Shown: positions 33,015 to 43,187 of the stretch, in pieces | How positions within the stretch are numbered: position 1 is the first letter of the stretch | Layout of the letters: each line of letters opens with the position of its first letter | Made by a program: the position numbers and the translations under genes | Notes under the pieces: model-generated | What the model saw: the letters and a program-made list of their open reading frames with translations, nothing else | What the model was told of the DNA's origin: nothing | Database searches by the model: none | From: Paramacrobiotus metropolitanus | Taxonomy: Eukaryota; Tardigrada; Eutardigrada; Parachela; Macrobiotidae | DNA: 64,000 nt | Direction of reading: 5' to 3' | NCBI RefSeq assembly: GCF_019649055.1 | Contig: NW_026570289.1 | Coordinates: 124,001 to 188,000 of the forward strand

Positions 33015-33059
33015 GCCGACAACAGAAGTCGGCAATGTCCAACCGACCACACAGGTCGG
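33015..33059. repeat. hairpin elements H2 and H3
   Basis: H2 (33015-33033) has arms GCCGAC and GTCGGC with loop AACAGAA. H3 (33043-33059) has arms CCGACC and GGTCGG with loop ACACA. Ten bases separate them. Confidence 0.75.
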
Positions 33060-33141
33060 AAGGTTTTCACCGACGGTCAGCAAACCGACAGGGAGAAAGG
33101 AAGTCGGCAACAAGCAACCGACTTCCTGGAACGGCAACCAA

Positions 33142-33156
33142 CCGACACAAAGTCGG
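33142..33156. repeat. hairpin element H4
   Basis: Arms CCGAC and GTCGG, loop ACAAA. Confidence 0.7.
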
Positions 33157-33283
33157 ATGCGGCCGTCCAGCCGACTAAATACCAACCAGAACGGAAGATT
33201 CCGAGGTACCGCCACGAAGCGGCCCTCACCCAGCTGGATCGCCGACTAGCATACCAGCACCCAACGAACGGGTTATTTCACCG

Positions 33284-36121
33284 TTGAGCCGACCTTCGCC
33301 AACCGGAAGCGAGTCGACTCGAGTAACTGAAGCTCAACAAACGGTGAAGTCGACTAAGGCGACACAAAGTCGACCTGTCGACCTGAAAATCCGATCGTCA
33401 CCACCGATGTTCGAACCTGGCGAACTCGGTAGCACTCCGTCACCAACAAACGAAGTCTTTGACGCAACAAAGGTGTCAAGACCGAATAGTGCGGACGGAT
33501 TCTTCACAACACCGGTGAAGTCCAACAAGGACGACCTCACCTACCAGGCCAGTACACTCGAATATACGGCCGAGAAGTGGATAGCGGCAACACCGCCCGA
33601 AAGGATCGTAGACGTCGACCTACTCCGCTCGAGATGCCGTAGACTGATCACTCAGATCGCTTTGGCAGACAGAATTATCGACTCGGCGGGAAAATCGCTC
33701 CGAAACTCGGAAGATACCCATCGGCTCGAACGAAGCAAATGGGAACGCGAAATGGCCGACGCCAACAAAGGCATCGCCATCCAACAACGGGAAATCGATC
33801 GGCTCAATGCCATACTGAAGCGTACCGACCAACCGTGTCGGCATGACATCGACGAAGCTACTACACTCAAGGGCATGTTGGATCGATCCATGGATGCGGT
33901 TCACGAGCTGAACCGAGAACTCGCCGAAGCGAACAAAGCGCTCGAAGAAGCCCAAAAAGACCTGGCCGACGTACAAACCGCACTGGTCGAGTCCGAGCAG
34001 GCAGCTGGAGCGTTCCACCAGCAACTCAACACGGCCAACGAAGAAGCCGAGGTCTATCGAAACGAAGTCGATAGATATGTGGTGGAACTGAAGAAGGCCG
34101 ACGACGAGATCGACCGCCTAACACACAGAGTCGACGAGCTCGAGTCGGAAATTGAACTCGTCTTCACCAGAATGGGACGACGGTTCATCGACGAGAACGC
34201 TCGGGACATGGGCTTTCCTAACCAAAGGACAGCCGATGTCGACCTGGTGGAAGCAAACGCCCAGCTGGCTGACCAGGTCCATGGACTGAACCAAGTCCTT
34301 AAGGAGGAACAGAAACTCCGAGCTCAACTCGAGTACAACTTGAACGAGGCCCAAAAGGTAAACGAGGCGCAACACAGTCGCATCCTTTACCTGGAGGCCC
34401 GTGAAGTCGAACTGTACGACTTCGGCGAACAGGCCGCCCGCAATCTCACAGATATGATGCGGCAAATGGACGAAATGGACATCGAAACAAGATGTCTGAG
34501 GGAAGAAAAGAAACACCTGGAACAAAGCCAGGTCGAACTTCCCCCATACCAAGAACATAGTCGGGTTGAACCGCCCTCATACCGGACGTCCATGGCACAG
34601 GATCAACAGCCGTCACGAACAATCAGTGACATCCTGTGGGGAATTAACCCGACCCAGGAAATGGTGAAGAAGGAGAACAACACCTCCTACTTCGTCGGAG
34701 TCGTAACAACCGACCCGAGTGTGGGAACAATCCCACAACCACCAGCAGTACCGAGTGCTCCGGAACCGGAACACAACACGTCGACCGCGGCACCACGAGT
34801 GCCAACGACGAACGTGGCGACAACGACGTCGGCTGGTGCGTATACCAGCACCTCGTACGCGACGCGCACAACAATGTACGCGCCAGTACCTAACGCCAGG
34901 AGAGACTGGACAACGGACGCCGAACGTCTCCCAATCCAGCCACCAAGACCTGGCATGGAGGCATACCGGCCACCACGGACGAATTCCAACCCGAACTTGC
35001 TCCGCCAGAACCCGCAGTTCGACCTTGAACGCGGGCGAGCTCGGTCATTCAACACGGCCGACCAGCAGCAGGACGGACGAAACGGAGAAGACAGCTCCGA
35101 CCAACAAGGCCGGAGGCCTCCAAACCGACTTACACAGAGTCGGATGCCGGCTCAGGGAACACAGCCCGACCGGTACGGAAGAGTCTACGATCAACCGAGC
35201 GGATTCTATCCGCCGGCGCCGAGACAAAATCGAGCGCCCCTTCCACAACAGTATGGAGGACAGCCGCAACAGCCTCGTCACGCAGACCAGGCTCAGGCTC
35301 GACATCCGCAACAGGACGGATACGAAGGCCATGACGACGATGCCTACCAACAGGAGGCGTACGAAGACCAACAAGGTCACATGCCATACGTCAATCCACC
35401 ACCCGCCCCGGCTGCACAACAAGCTGCGCCGGCGGCACACCCAACTCCCTTGGAACAAAACCCAGCACACGTTGCTTTGGTACGAGCAATAGCCCACGGA
35501 CGTCGGCAACCCTTACCACCGTTCGACGGGGACCACACCAAACTTCATGGGTGGCTTAAGCAAATCCGAAGCCTGTATCGTCAAGCCCAACGATGGTATG
35601 AAGACGATCAGACCTTCATGTCCGACTTGATAGCCGAACTGGACGGCCAAGCGAAAGAATGGCATACTCTCGAAGCCGCCGGAGAACCACTCGGCGGATG
35701 GCCAGTCAACTTATGGCTGACCAAATTCGAGCAGAGATTTGCGGACAAAAACAAAGAAGTGAACATGATATCCAGGATTAACAAACGGATATTCCGTTTC
35801 GGCGAAGAAACGCCGGAACAATACTACGACGCAATGATGTTCATGAAGTCCCAAGTCCCGACGGTCACAGACCAAATCATACTGTACCACCTTAAGGAGA
35901 ACGTTCATGAGCCCCAACTGCGGGCGGCCCTGGAAATCAGGATGCCGTCAACGCCGATCGAGTTCCGCGACTATTTACGGGACTTCGTCAACGGCAAGGA
36001 GATGTACGAGGTACGTAAGTCGCGTGACAGCGACTACGCTAGAGTTCGGGCAGCAACACCTGCACCTGTCCCGACTCCACCTCCGGCGATACCGCAACAG
36101 ACTGGATATCAGCCCACATGA
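33284..36121 (+). CDS. Gag: coiled coil and capsid
   Basis: An open frame of 945 codons; its first ATG (MFEPGELGSTPS) is at about codon 42. Residues about 140-400 are heptad-rich coiled coil (ERSKWEREMADANKG, LNRELAEANKALEEAQKDL, RLTHRVDELESEIELV). Residues about 420-720 are Pro/Gln-rich linker. Residues about 730-915 match a Ty3-type capsid (retrotransposon gag): PFDGDHTKLHGWLKQI, MSDLIAELDGQAKEWH, NLWLTKFEQRFADK. The coiled coil ahead of capsid is unusually long. The stop overlaps the next start as ATGA at 36118-36121. The expected role is assembly of the particle that packages the RNA. Confidence 0.8.
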   Translation: MSRPSPTGSESTRVTEAQQTVKSTKATQSRPVDLKIRSSPPMFEPGELGSTPSPTNEVFDATKVSRPNSADGFFTTPVKSNKDDLTYQASTLEYTAEKWIAATPPERIVDVDLLRSRCRRLITQIALADRIIDSAGKSLRNSEDTHRLERSKWEREMADANKGIAIQQREIDRLNAILKRTDQPCRHDIDEATTLKGMLDRSMDAVHELNRELAEANKALEEAQKDLADVQTALVESEQAAGAFHQQLNTANEEAEVYRNEVDRYVVELKKADDEIDRLTHRVDELESEIELVFTRMGRRFIDENARDMGFPNQRTADVDLVEANAQLADQVHGLNQVLKEEQKLRAQLEYNLNEAQKVNEAQHSRILYLEAREVELYDFGEQAARNLTDMMRQMDEMDIETRCLREEKKHLEQSQVELPPYQEHSRVEPPSYRTSMAQDQQPSRTISDILWGINPTQEMVKKENNTSYFVGVVTTDPSVGTIPQPPAVPSAPEPEHNTSTAAPRVPTTNVATTTSAGAYTSTSYATRTTMYAPVPNARRDWTTDAERLPIQPPRPGMEAYRPPRTNSNPNLLRQNPQFDLERGRARSFNTADQQQDGRNGEDSSDQQGRRPPNRLTQSRMPAQGTQPDRYGRVYDQPSGFYPPAPRQNRAPLPQQYGGQPQQPRHADQAQARHPQQDGYEGHDDDAYQQEAYEDQQGHMPYVNPPPAPAAQQAAPAAHPTPLEQNPAHVALVRAIAHGRRQPLPPFDGDHTKLHGWLKQIRSLYRQAQRWYEDDQTFMSDLIAELDGQAKEWHTLEAAGEPLGGWPVNLWLTKFEQRFADKNKEVNMISRINKRIFRFGEETPEQYYDAMMFMKSQVPTVTDQIILYHLKENVHEPQLRAALEIRMPSTPIEFRDYLRDFVNGKEMYEVRKSRDSDYARVRAATPAPVPTPPPAIPQQTGYQPT
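35125..35143. repeat. hairpin element H5
   Basis: Arms CCGACT and AGTCGG, loop TACACAG, inside the Gag linker. Confidence 0.65.
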
Positions 36122-36903
36122 TGCCGGGATACCAAACTCCAACGGCACAATACGGACAACTCAGTCCGGCTCCGACGCCACCGGTGCAACAAGCACCAGT
36201 CCAGCAACAGACGTGGGCAGGCGCGGCAGCAGCGAACCTGAATCCCCCAGCACCTGGAGTAGGAGCCCCCGTTAACAACTACGGCGGCCCAGGTTACAGC
36301 TCGGGTGGTAACCAAAGCAACACAGGTTTCGGTTACGAACAGAATCCTAACCAGGGGTACTCCGCATACGGACAGTATCCCCCACAAGGATACGGCGGCG
36401 GAGGCTATGGTCGCGGAAAAGGACGCGGCGGCGGGAATCGCGGCCGTGGGAACTTCCCTAACCGCGGCGGAGGCGGCGGCCCACAAGGCAACCGACCTCC
36501 CCAGGCACAACAAAGTGCTCGGCAAGGAACATCGTACGTTGATAAGATGGAGGCAGCCTTCTTCCAGTGGACGAAGGACAAGACCTTCCGATGCAGGCAC
36601 TGCATGTTCAACAACCATGACGAGTCGCGCTGCATCTATGGCTCGGATAACAATCCGAACCTTCGGTGGTACGACGACTGGTACCGCCGATACTCGATGA
36701 ATGGCCCGGTAGGCTCGGTCAATCCCTTCTGGAAGGATATTGTGCCGCCGCCGCGCCAACGCCAACAGGCAGGAGGCTCGGGTAGCCCCGGTAACCGAAA
36801 CCGGTCGCCCGGCCAGGGAATGGCGGAAACCGCAACAGTAGCGGTGGGAACCAACAAGGTTCCCCGGCATACAGAGAACCGTTGCCGCCCCGCCAGTCGT
36901 TGA
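36118..36903 (+). CDS. Gag C-terminal part: glycine-rich region and CCHC nucleocapsid knuckle
   Basis: A frame of 261 codons opening with ATGATG. Residues about 60-130 are Gly/Tyr/Gln-rich with RGG-like repeats (GGYGRGKGRGGGNRGRGNFP), an RNA-binding style. At 36592-36633 lies C-x2-C-x4-H-x4-C (CRHC, four residues, H, four residues, C), a canonical retroviral zinc knuckle. The C-terminus is Pro/Arg-rich. It follows the capsid frame with a 4-nt stop/start overlap. It may be made by termination-reinitiation or be one Gag split by a frame change. Confidence 0.75.
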   Translation: MMPGYQTPTAQYGQLSPAPTPPVQQAPVQQQTWAGAAAANLNPPAPGVGAPVNNYGGPGYSSGGNQSNTGFGYEQNPNQGYSAYGQYPPQGYGGGGYGRGKGRGGGNRGRGNFPNRGGGGGPQGNRPPQAQQSARQGTSYVDKMEAAFFQWTKDKTFRCRHCMFNNHDESRCIYGSDNNPNLRWYDDWYRRYSMNGPVGSVNPFWKDIVPPPRQRQQAGGSGSPGNRNRSPGQGMAETATVAVGTNKVPRHTENRCRPASR

Positions 36904-36964
36904 ACTCGACGCCACCCAACAATGGGCCGGCTCGGAGTAACTCCCCGGGAAACGCCCAAGGTCG

Positions 36965-39265
36965 ATGAGCTCCGGTGACTCATTCGACCTCCAACATCCG
37001 ACCGAACCACCGGACAAGGATAACCCCACTAATCAGCCGCTAACTTCCCGGAACGAGCCGAACTTAGATCCGTTACAACAACGGATCGTAACAGTCCTAA
37101 ACACATTAGGACTGGATTGGATCAGTTGCACGGAAGACGAACTTCTTACGGCACTGTCCGCCTCTACAAAGGAGGCAGAAGCTGCTCGAATTAAGGCAGC
37201 CGAACTCGGAATTTCCATCAACAATGGAGAAATCGAGATCCGGACCGGAACGCAAGAAATGCCCGGCCGAACTGATCCAGCGCGTCGACTTGGCTCTGGA
37301 ACATCGGAAGCTCGGAACGAACCGAACTTTCCTACAACGATAGAGGAAGGCTACCAACAGGTAGCCACCATCCTCCAACTACTCGGACTGAACGAAAACA
37401 GCTCCGAGGAGGATTTCGCACAGGCGATATCGGCCTCCACAAAGGAGGCGGAGACGGCTCGGAAGTTAGCCGCTCAGTTCGGCGTGTACGCCAACAATGG
37501 CACCGTCGAAGCGTGGCCCGGGATGCAACAAGCACTCGAGGCGACCGACCCAGCCCCTCGATTCGAAGCTGGAACGTCGGAGGTCGGAACGCAGAAATTG
37601 CCCGACCTAAGCAGTGCGAACAAAGCGACTGCGCCGTCCGCCACACAAAGTGACGTAGTACGGCCCGGCCACGGAAGTTGGACCGGATTGCCGGTGAGGA
37701 TAAACTCAACCGAGCAGGCCAGACGATGCCCAAGACGCGGAGGACCGGGACGCCGATTCACGCACCGGGGCAACAGAAACTTCCCCAATGTATCATCCGG
37801 ACGCGCAACGGATAGATACGCTGCGACAATGGCAGCCATCGACCTCACCGAAGAATCGGAAGGAGAAGTCGAAGAATGGGAAACAGTCCCATTGGGAGCA
37901 CAGGTACCCGTTTACTCTCGGCCGGGAGAAGCGGACCTCTTCCAGCCAAAAGAGCGACCAGCCAGAACGATAGCCAGCTCTAGAACATTCCTCAACATCG
38001 ACTACATGTGGTCGAAATTGAGGCCAACAGACACCTCAATAGAGGAACGGATACTGGCTCAGGCACAACGGTTCCGAACCGCCAAATTACCGGAGGACGG
38101 AGTAGCTAACCGACCTGAGGTACAGGAAGCGGGTGAAGTCGGAGTCGAACTTACACAAAGTTCAACTCAACAGCCAGCCGACCACGGACCGGTGTCACTA
38201 ATTCCCATCAAACCAACGATACGGGAAGTAACCTTTGAGAAGGGAACGCATAAGAAACCGAAAACAGTTCGAGCTTGGACACACGAAATCCAAGTCGGAT
38301 CCACGCCCACAATGGCGATGTTAGATACCGGAGCGGAGACTTCGCTCATCGAACAACGGTTTTGCGAGAGGAACGGTTTAACGATGCAACCCCTCGGACA
38401 TTACACCAAAATACTTGGAGTGGGCGGACAAGTCGCCTTTGTAGTGTCACACTGCTGTACGGCACCTGTAACAATGCAGGGCTTTACTAGCCATCACACA
38501 TTCCATGTCCAGCCGACCGAAGCGGATATCCCAGTGCTACTCGGATGCGACTACCTGCATTCGAAGTTCACTTTTATTCTTACACCAATTCCAATTCCGG
38601 AACAACCGGAAGGAAAGACGGTAGTGCAGTCTATCCCGATACCAGAGGCATCGGACACGGTAGGAAACGAAGCTCGGATTAGTCGGCTTGATCACCCGGC
38701 GAACTCCACACGTAAAATCTGCCGCGATTGCCGGGATACGAACCGCACTCTGTTGGAGGAACTAGCACTCCACAACGTGATAGAGCACTATCAGAAACGG
38801 ATACGCAACGGTACACTACGAACGGCAAGGACGGTACTGAAGTCTATCCCGATACCAGAGGCACCCGCTGAAGCGGATGCCCAGAACCTAGAACGAGTAC
38901 GACAAAAGTACCGAACTTGGTTCTCGGGAGCTCGACACTTTCTCGACCAACGGACGTTGGAGATGGTGACCACTCTGCGACAGAACGGAGCGGTAACTTA
39001 CGAGCAAATACGGGACGCACAACAAATGTGTGAACCAGTAATCGCCCTCATGAACGACATAGAGGACGAAGCATGGGAATGGGAAGATGAACGAATTCCG
39101 ATCCATCGACAGTACATGGAATACGGACTTCCCGTCCCACGGCCTTTGGAAATGCCCTGCCAGGAACTAGGCTTTCAACTTTTGCCTATATGCAGCGAGT
39201 TCAGTTGCACGGAGAATCGTCAACGACCGCATTCTGGCAACGGTATGGCGAAGACACCGCTATAA
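36965..39265 (+). CDS. retropepsin-containing polypeptide
   Basis: 766 codons from ATG. The N-terminal half holds two copies of a module (about residues 20-90 and 110-180) with the shared core ALSASTKEAEAARIKAAELG / AISASTKEAETARKLAAQFG. The aspartic protease has its DTGAETSLI active site at 38324-38350, then ILGVGG and VLLGCDYLHSKF, the usual flap and C-terminal glycine regions. It dimerises in known retroelements to cut Gag and Pol. The C-terminal third has two copies of a SIPIPEA-containing stretch. It overlaps the next frame by 76 nt. Confidence 0.8.
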   Translation: MSSGDSFDLQHPTEPPDKDNPTNQPLTSRNEPNLDPLQQRIVTVLNTLGLDWISCTEDELLTALSASTKEAEAARIKAAELGISINNGEIEIRTGTQEMPGRTDPARRLGSGTSEARNEPNFPTTIEEGYQQVATILQLLGLNENSSEEDFAQAISASTKEAETARKLAAQFGVYANNGTVEAWPGMQQALEATDPAPRFEAGTSEVGTQKLPDLSSANKATAPSATQSDVVRPGHGSWTGLPVRINSTEQARRCPRRGGPGRRFTHRGNRNFPNVSSGRATDRYAATMAAIDLTEESEGEVEEWETVPLGAQVPVYSRPGEADLFQPKERPARTIASSRTFLNIDYMWSKLRPTDTSIEERILAQAQRFRTAKLPEDGVANRPEVQEAGEVGVELTQSSTQQPADHGPVSLIPIKPTIREVTFEKGTHKKPKTVRAWTHEIQVGSTPTMAMLDTGAETSLIEQRFCERNGLTMQPLGHYTKILGVGGQVAFVVSHCCTAPVTMQGFTSHHTFHVQPTEADIPVLLGCDYLHSKFTFILTPIPIPEQPEGKTVVQSIPIPEASDTVGNEARISRLDHPANSTRKICRDCRDTNRTLLEELALHNVIEHYQKRIRNGTLRTARTVLKSIPIPEAPAEADAQNLERVRQKYRTWFSGARHFLDQRTLEMVTTLRQNGAVTYEQIRDAQQMCEPVIALMNDIEDEAWEWEDERIPIHRQYMEYGLPVPRPLEMPCQELGFQLLPICSEFSCTENRQRPHSGNGMAKTPL
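38147..38163. repeat. hairpin element H6 (changed stem)
   Basis: Arms GAACTT and AAGTTC, loop ACACA. The stem differs from CCGACC/GGTCGG at several positions yet pairs fully, so both arms changed together. Confidence 0.75.
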
Positions 39266-40722
39266 CGCGACATGTTCCCGACCCATTGCCGCCAATTGAG
39301 GAGCATACTCCGACCACAGTGCAATTCGTGAGTAGCCCGGCGAAACCCCAGGACGACGTAATCCTGGAGGAAACTGATAAACCTTATCAGTGTACCATCT
39401 GTAAGGACAACATTGACGGAGTGGTACGGGCCATAAAGGCTCATCACGACTTAACTTGGTCGGACGACAGACCGTCGTCACCGTCACCTCCGCAACAGGA
39501 ACGGAAGGTAGACCGCTTTCGGAAGCCCCAACAGACGCGCATCCAATGGTTGAGCGACATAGGCTCACAACCAACCGACCTTGAGAACCAGGACGGAGCA
39601 AGTCGACCTACCCAACCGACGGAGCAAGTCGACCAAGCCGAAACGACCACACAGGTCGAAGTCGGCAATATACCGCAAGTTGGACAGGAAGACGGAACAA
39701 CCGTCGAAAACGAAGATTACCAGTCGGACGACTCGGATATACAGAGTACGAGTGATTCGGCGGACACAGACTCCGATAACCGACCTTCGGAAGAATCCGA
39801 GGAAGAAGACGACGAAGAATTCGATCTGTCAGTCCGACACTGTAAGACGGACAAACCGAGCATAAACGACTCGGATGATTCGTCATCGGAGGACGAAGAA
39901 CCGACCTACGATGTCCGACTAACCACGGCATTGCGGACTATAGTTCACACAGAATTTATAGTCGAGCAACCGGAACAAACCGAACAACCTAAGTCAGTCG
40001 ACTCCGAACAACAGGAAGAACTCGACCAACTTAAGGCTTTGCGGGAATTTGGAGGAGGTAAACCGGAGGAAGACGATTTCCGACCTCCAACTTTAGTCGT
40101 CCAGCAGTTGTCAACCGAACAACCGACCTTGGCTAACTTAACCGACCAACAGAAGTCGGAGCACTTCAACACATGGAAGGCACGAGTTGCCAAAGTAACG
40201 ACGATTGAAGAGTTGGACCTGGACAACAAATGCCCAGAAGTCCACCACCTAAAGCTGGATCCCCACGTAGAGACGAAAGCGCTAGACCGACAAGTCGTCT
40301 TCAACAGCGAACGAGTCTCTCTTCCACCATGGTCAACATGCTCGATTAAGGTGCGGACGGCCAAACCAATGGACCCGAGAAGGCCAATTTACTTCTCTAC
40401 CCTACAACGGGTAGTCCGACCTATTCGGCCAATCGAAGCCAAGATCGACATCCGACCGACAAACGACACGGCCTGGATAAACATTCAGAACACGACTCAC
40501 CAAACAAAGGTGCTGAAGAAAGGTGTTCGACTCGGACATATGCAATACGCTGATGTCTATGAACCGGAAATCAACAATGCATTCGTCGAATGGGAACTCC
40601 CACACAGAGTGGCGAAGACTTGGCCCCGACTCGGGAAGCAAAGCCAAAACCCCAATTCGAAGTTTTCGAGGCAACAGGAGTTCGAGCCCAACGGAAGGTC
40701 AAACTCATTCCTCGAGCCGTAA
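39190..40722 (+). CDS. acidic spacer region between protease and reverse transcriptase
   Basis: 510 codons. Residues about 65-90 contain YQCTICKDNIDGVV and a nearby HH pair, a possible small zinc-binding motif. Residues about 150-240 are very acidic (EESEEEDDEEFD, SDDSSSEDEEP). The C-terminal third (residues 330-470) looks folded (LPPWSTCSIKVRTAKPMDPR, IYFSTLQRVVRPIRPIEAKI) and resembles the dUTPase-like or protease-RT linker regions of Ty3 elements, but I cannot assign it. A hairpin lies at 39644-39658. Confidence 0.55.
   Translation: MQRVQLHGESSTTAFWQRYGEDTAITRHVPDPLPPIEEHTPTTVQFVSSPAKPQDDVILEETDKPYQCTICKDNIDGVVRAIKAHHDLTWSDDRPSSPSPPQQERKVDRFRKPQQTRIQWLSDIGSQPTDLENQDGASRPTQPTEQVDQAETTTQVEVGNIPQVGQEDGTTVENEDYQSDDSDIQSTSDSADTDSDNRPSEESEEEDDEEFDLSVRHCKTDKPSINDSDDSSSEDEEPTYDVRLTTALRTIVHTEFIVEQPEQTEQPKSVDSEQQEELDQLKALREFGGGKPEEDDFRPPTLVVQQLSTEQPTLANLTDQQKSEHFNTWKARVAKVTTIEELDLDNKCPEVHHLKLDPHVETKALDRQVVFNSERVSLPPWSTCSIKVRTAKPMDPRRPIYFSTLQRVVRPIRPIEAKIDIRPTNDTAWINIQNTTHQTKVLKKGVRLGHMQYADVYEPEINNAFVEWELPHRVAKTWPRLGKQSQNPNSKFSRQQEFEPNGRSNSFLEP
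39644..39658. repeat. hairpin element H7
   Basis: Arms CGACC and GGTCG, loop ACACA. Confidence 0.7.
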
Positions 40723-41315
40723 CAATGGTAGAAGTCGTCCTGGACGTACCGGTATCCAAGGACCAAAAATTAATGTACCTCGGTGAATCCGACCCCAAAC
40801 GAGACGGAGTCGAATTCATGGACGGCGTAACCAAGCATGACGGGAAACGATTCACCGTCATGGTGGCTAACCACACTCATCGGGAAGTCACCTTACGCAA
40901 AGGTGCCCCGATGGGCCGAGCTGAAGCATTTACTATGATGACGGACGACCAGAAGGTCGAAGAGGCACGAGTCAACACGGCTGAAGTCGAGCAGGAAGAC
41001 GCGGAATCCCAAGAGGAGCGACGAAGAATCATCGACTCCATGAACTTCGGTAAAAACTTAACCGACGAGCAACTAGCCAAACTGAAGGCAGTTGCATGGG
41101 ATTACCGGACTGTATTTCCGACCTCGAAGAAACCCTACGGGGACGTCAAAGGGGTAACACATACCATTGACGTCCAGGGCGCACAGCCGATTAAGATGAA
41201 CCCCACCAGGACAAGCTGGAAGGGACGTGAATTCATCCAAAAACACGTGCAAGAGATGCTCGACCAAGGAGTCATCGAACCGTCATCGGCTGCATGGAGC
41301 TTCCCGTCGTCTTAG
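40590..41315 (+). pseudogene. reverse transcriptase N-terminal part (frame closes at 41315)
   Basis: 241 codons. The C-terminal half has LTDEQLAKLKAVAWDYRTVF, then GVTHTIDVQGAQPI, then EMLDQGVIEPSSAAWSFP, the normal start of a Ty3 reverse transcriptase. The frame is lost at about 41308 and the domain resumes in the frame from 41294. Confidence 0.8.
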
Positions 41316-42358
41316 CCGCGAAACGGAACGGAGACGGCACGGTAGGAACACGCTTCTGCATCAACTATATCAAGTTGAATGCCGTCACGAAGAAGAACAA
41401 CTACCCACTACCGAACCCGGACGAGCTACTGGACCGATGTGCCGGAATGGAATACTACGGCAAGGTAGACTGTCAGTCCGGCTTTTGGCAAATACCCATG
41501 GATGAACAGTCCAAGGACTACACGACCTTCGTAACACCCGAAGGTATGTGGAGATTCAACCGTATGCCGTTTGGAGTCTGCAACGGACCAGCAACTTTCC
41601 AAATGCATATGGACAAGATCACGGCATCAGCTCGGAAGAAGGGTGTGTTCGCCTACATTGACGATATCATCTTCTTCGGCAAAACGTTCGAAGACTTCCT
41701 TGAGGCTTTCCGAGCAACCCTCGAATGCCTCCGTGATGCCGGATTTACGGTCAAACCCTCCAAATGTGAGGTCGGAACGGACAGACTGCTGTTCCTGGGA
41801 CATGTTCTTAGTAAAAACGGAGTCCAGACCGATGACGAGAAAGTGGCCTGTATCGCAGAACAAAGCTGCCCGAGAACTGAACGACAACTCAGGTCGTTCC
41901 TCGGACTGGCCAACTACTACCGCAAGTTCATCCGAGGATACGCTCAGAAAACTTCAAAAATGTACGAGCTCCTCCGGAAGGACAAGAATATTAAGCTCGA
42001 TTGGACGGAAGCCCACACGGCTGAGTTCAACGACATCAAGAAGGCGCTGAAAGAAGCACCTGTACTGGCGAAGTTCGACCCGACCAAGAAGACCGTCGTC
42101 GAATGTGACGCAAGCGGAGCCGGACTTGGCGCGGTGATCTCACAAGACGATCACCCAATCGCCTACGCCAGCAGAGTCTTACGTGGACCGGAACTCAACT
42201 ATGGAGTTACCGAATGGGAATGTTTGGCCGTGGTATGGGCGGTGCAGAAATTCAAGCACTTCATCGACCACGGACCATTCACCGTAAGAACGGATCATCG
42301 AGCACTGCAGAACCTGCTCCGATGCGAGTCGAACCGACCTGGCATCAACCTCGACTAA
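41294..42358 (+). pseudogene. reverse transcriptase core and RNase H (frame closes at 42358)
   Basis: 354 codons. Motifs in order: RFCINYIKLN, YYGKVDCQSGFWQIPM (first catalytic Asp), FNRMPFGVCNGPATFQ, FAYIDDIIFF (YIDD at 41654-41665), LFLGHVLSKNGV and FLGLANYYRKFI (thumb). RNase H follows with VVECDASGAGLGAV, TEWECLAVVWA and VRTDHRAL, so its acidic residues are present. The last part of RNase H and the NADALSRW tail continue in another frame from about 42340 to 42666. Catalytic residues look intact but the frame is broken on both sides. Confidence 0.88.
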
Positions 42359-42666
42359 CGAGATGGGCACTGGCTTTACAAGGACGGGACATAACCATCG
42401 AGTATAAGCCAGGAGTTTTCTGCGACAATGCGGACGCCCTGTCGAGATGGCCACTCGAACGTAGTGACGACAAAGATCCACACGAAGAGTTGGACCAAGT
42501 CCCCAACTTCGAGGACTTCAAGGACGAAATCAAGGTCTGCACAATACGGACTCTTAGACGTCTGAAGGCAAATGCCTCAAAGAAAAGGAAGAAGGATCTG
42601 AAGGAACCACCGAAAATCCCCTCCACCGGTTCTCCCCGGATGCAATGTCATAACCGACTGGGATGA
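42214..42666 (+). pseudogene. RNase H C-terminal tail in shifted frame
   Basis: From about 42345 this frame reads RLTRWALALQGRDITIEYKP and then FCDNADALSRW, the normal end of Ty3 RNase H. Its first 45 codons are only the shadow of the preceding frame. Confidence 0.7.
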
Positions 42667-42667
42667 C

Positions 42668-43177
42668 TTGAGTACCACAGAGGTCCGAGTCATTAATATC
42701 CCAGCACCGGAGACACCGGAACCGACCATTCGGACCGTCAACACGGCGGAAGACGACGAGTTGGAAGTCGAAGAGACACTCCCACCTCCACCCGAACCGA
42801 ACTTGGAACTTCGGAAAGCGCAGTTACGAGACCCGCAGCTACGCAAAATCATTGACGAACTGGAGAATCCAGAGAAACTCGACCACAAGTCGAAACATCT
42901 GGAACATTACCAGATGGCGCAAGGAGTACTGTACAGACTGAAGACGATCAACACAAAGTTGGAACGTTGCTTCGTCGTACCACTCTTTATGCGTAATCAA
43001 ATCATCCGATCACTCCACGATGGAAAAACCGGAAACCATTTCGGACGGGAGAAGACGATCGAAGCGCTGAAGCTGCGTTACTATTGGCCACGGATGAATA
43101 CCGACGCCATTGCCTACATCGAGAAGTGCCGACAGTGCATCATGACCAATAAAGCAACGGCGCCCACCACCCGGTAA
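42668..43177 (+). pseudogene. integrase N-terminal zinc-binding region
   Basis: 169 codons without an obvious ATG at the start. It contains VVPLFMRNQIIRSLHD, GNHFGREKTIEALKLRYYWP and CRQC, an HH-CC zinc-binding domain (H-x6-H, C-x2-C). It precedes the integrase core, and the frame closes at 43177 just before it. Confidence 0.78.
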
Positions 43178-43187
43178 ACTCCAGAAG

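Larger units (their letters stand above)
32363..33249 (+). pseudogene. N-terminal Gag-region polypeptide, disordered, two frames
   Basis: The first good ATG (MSNPREDQYARKF...) is near 32363 and its frame closes at 32728. A second frame, open from about 32650 to 33249, continues the same style: polar, Ser/Thr/Pro/Gln-rich, with recurring PTxxVG and TTQVG segments. No folded domain is seen. The recurring segments coincide with DNA hairpins at 32811, 33015, 33043 and 33142. The frame change is either decay or a programmed event. Confidence 0.5.
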
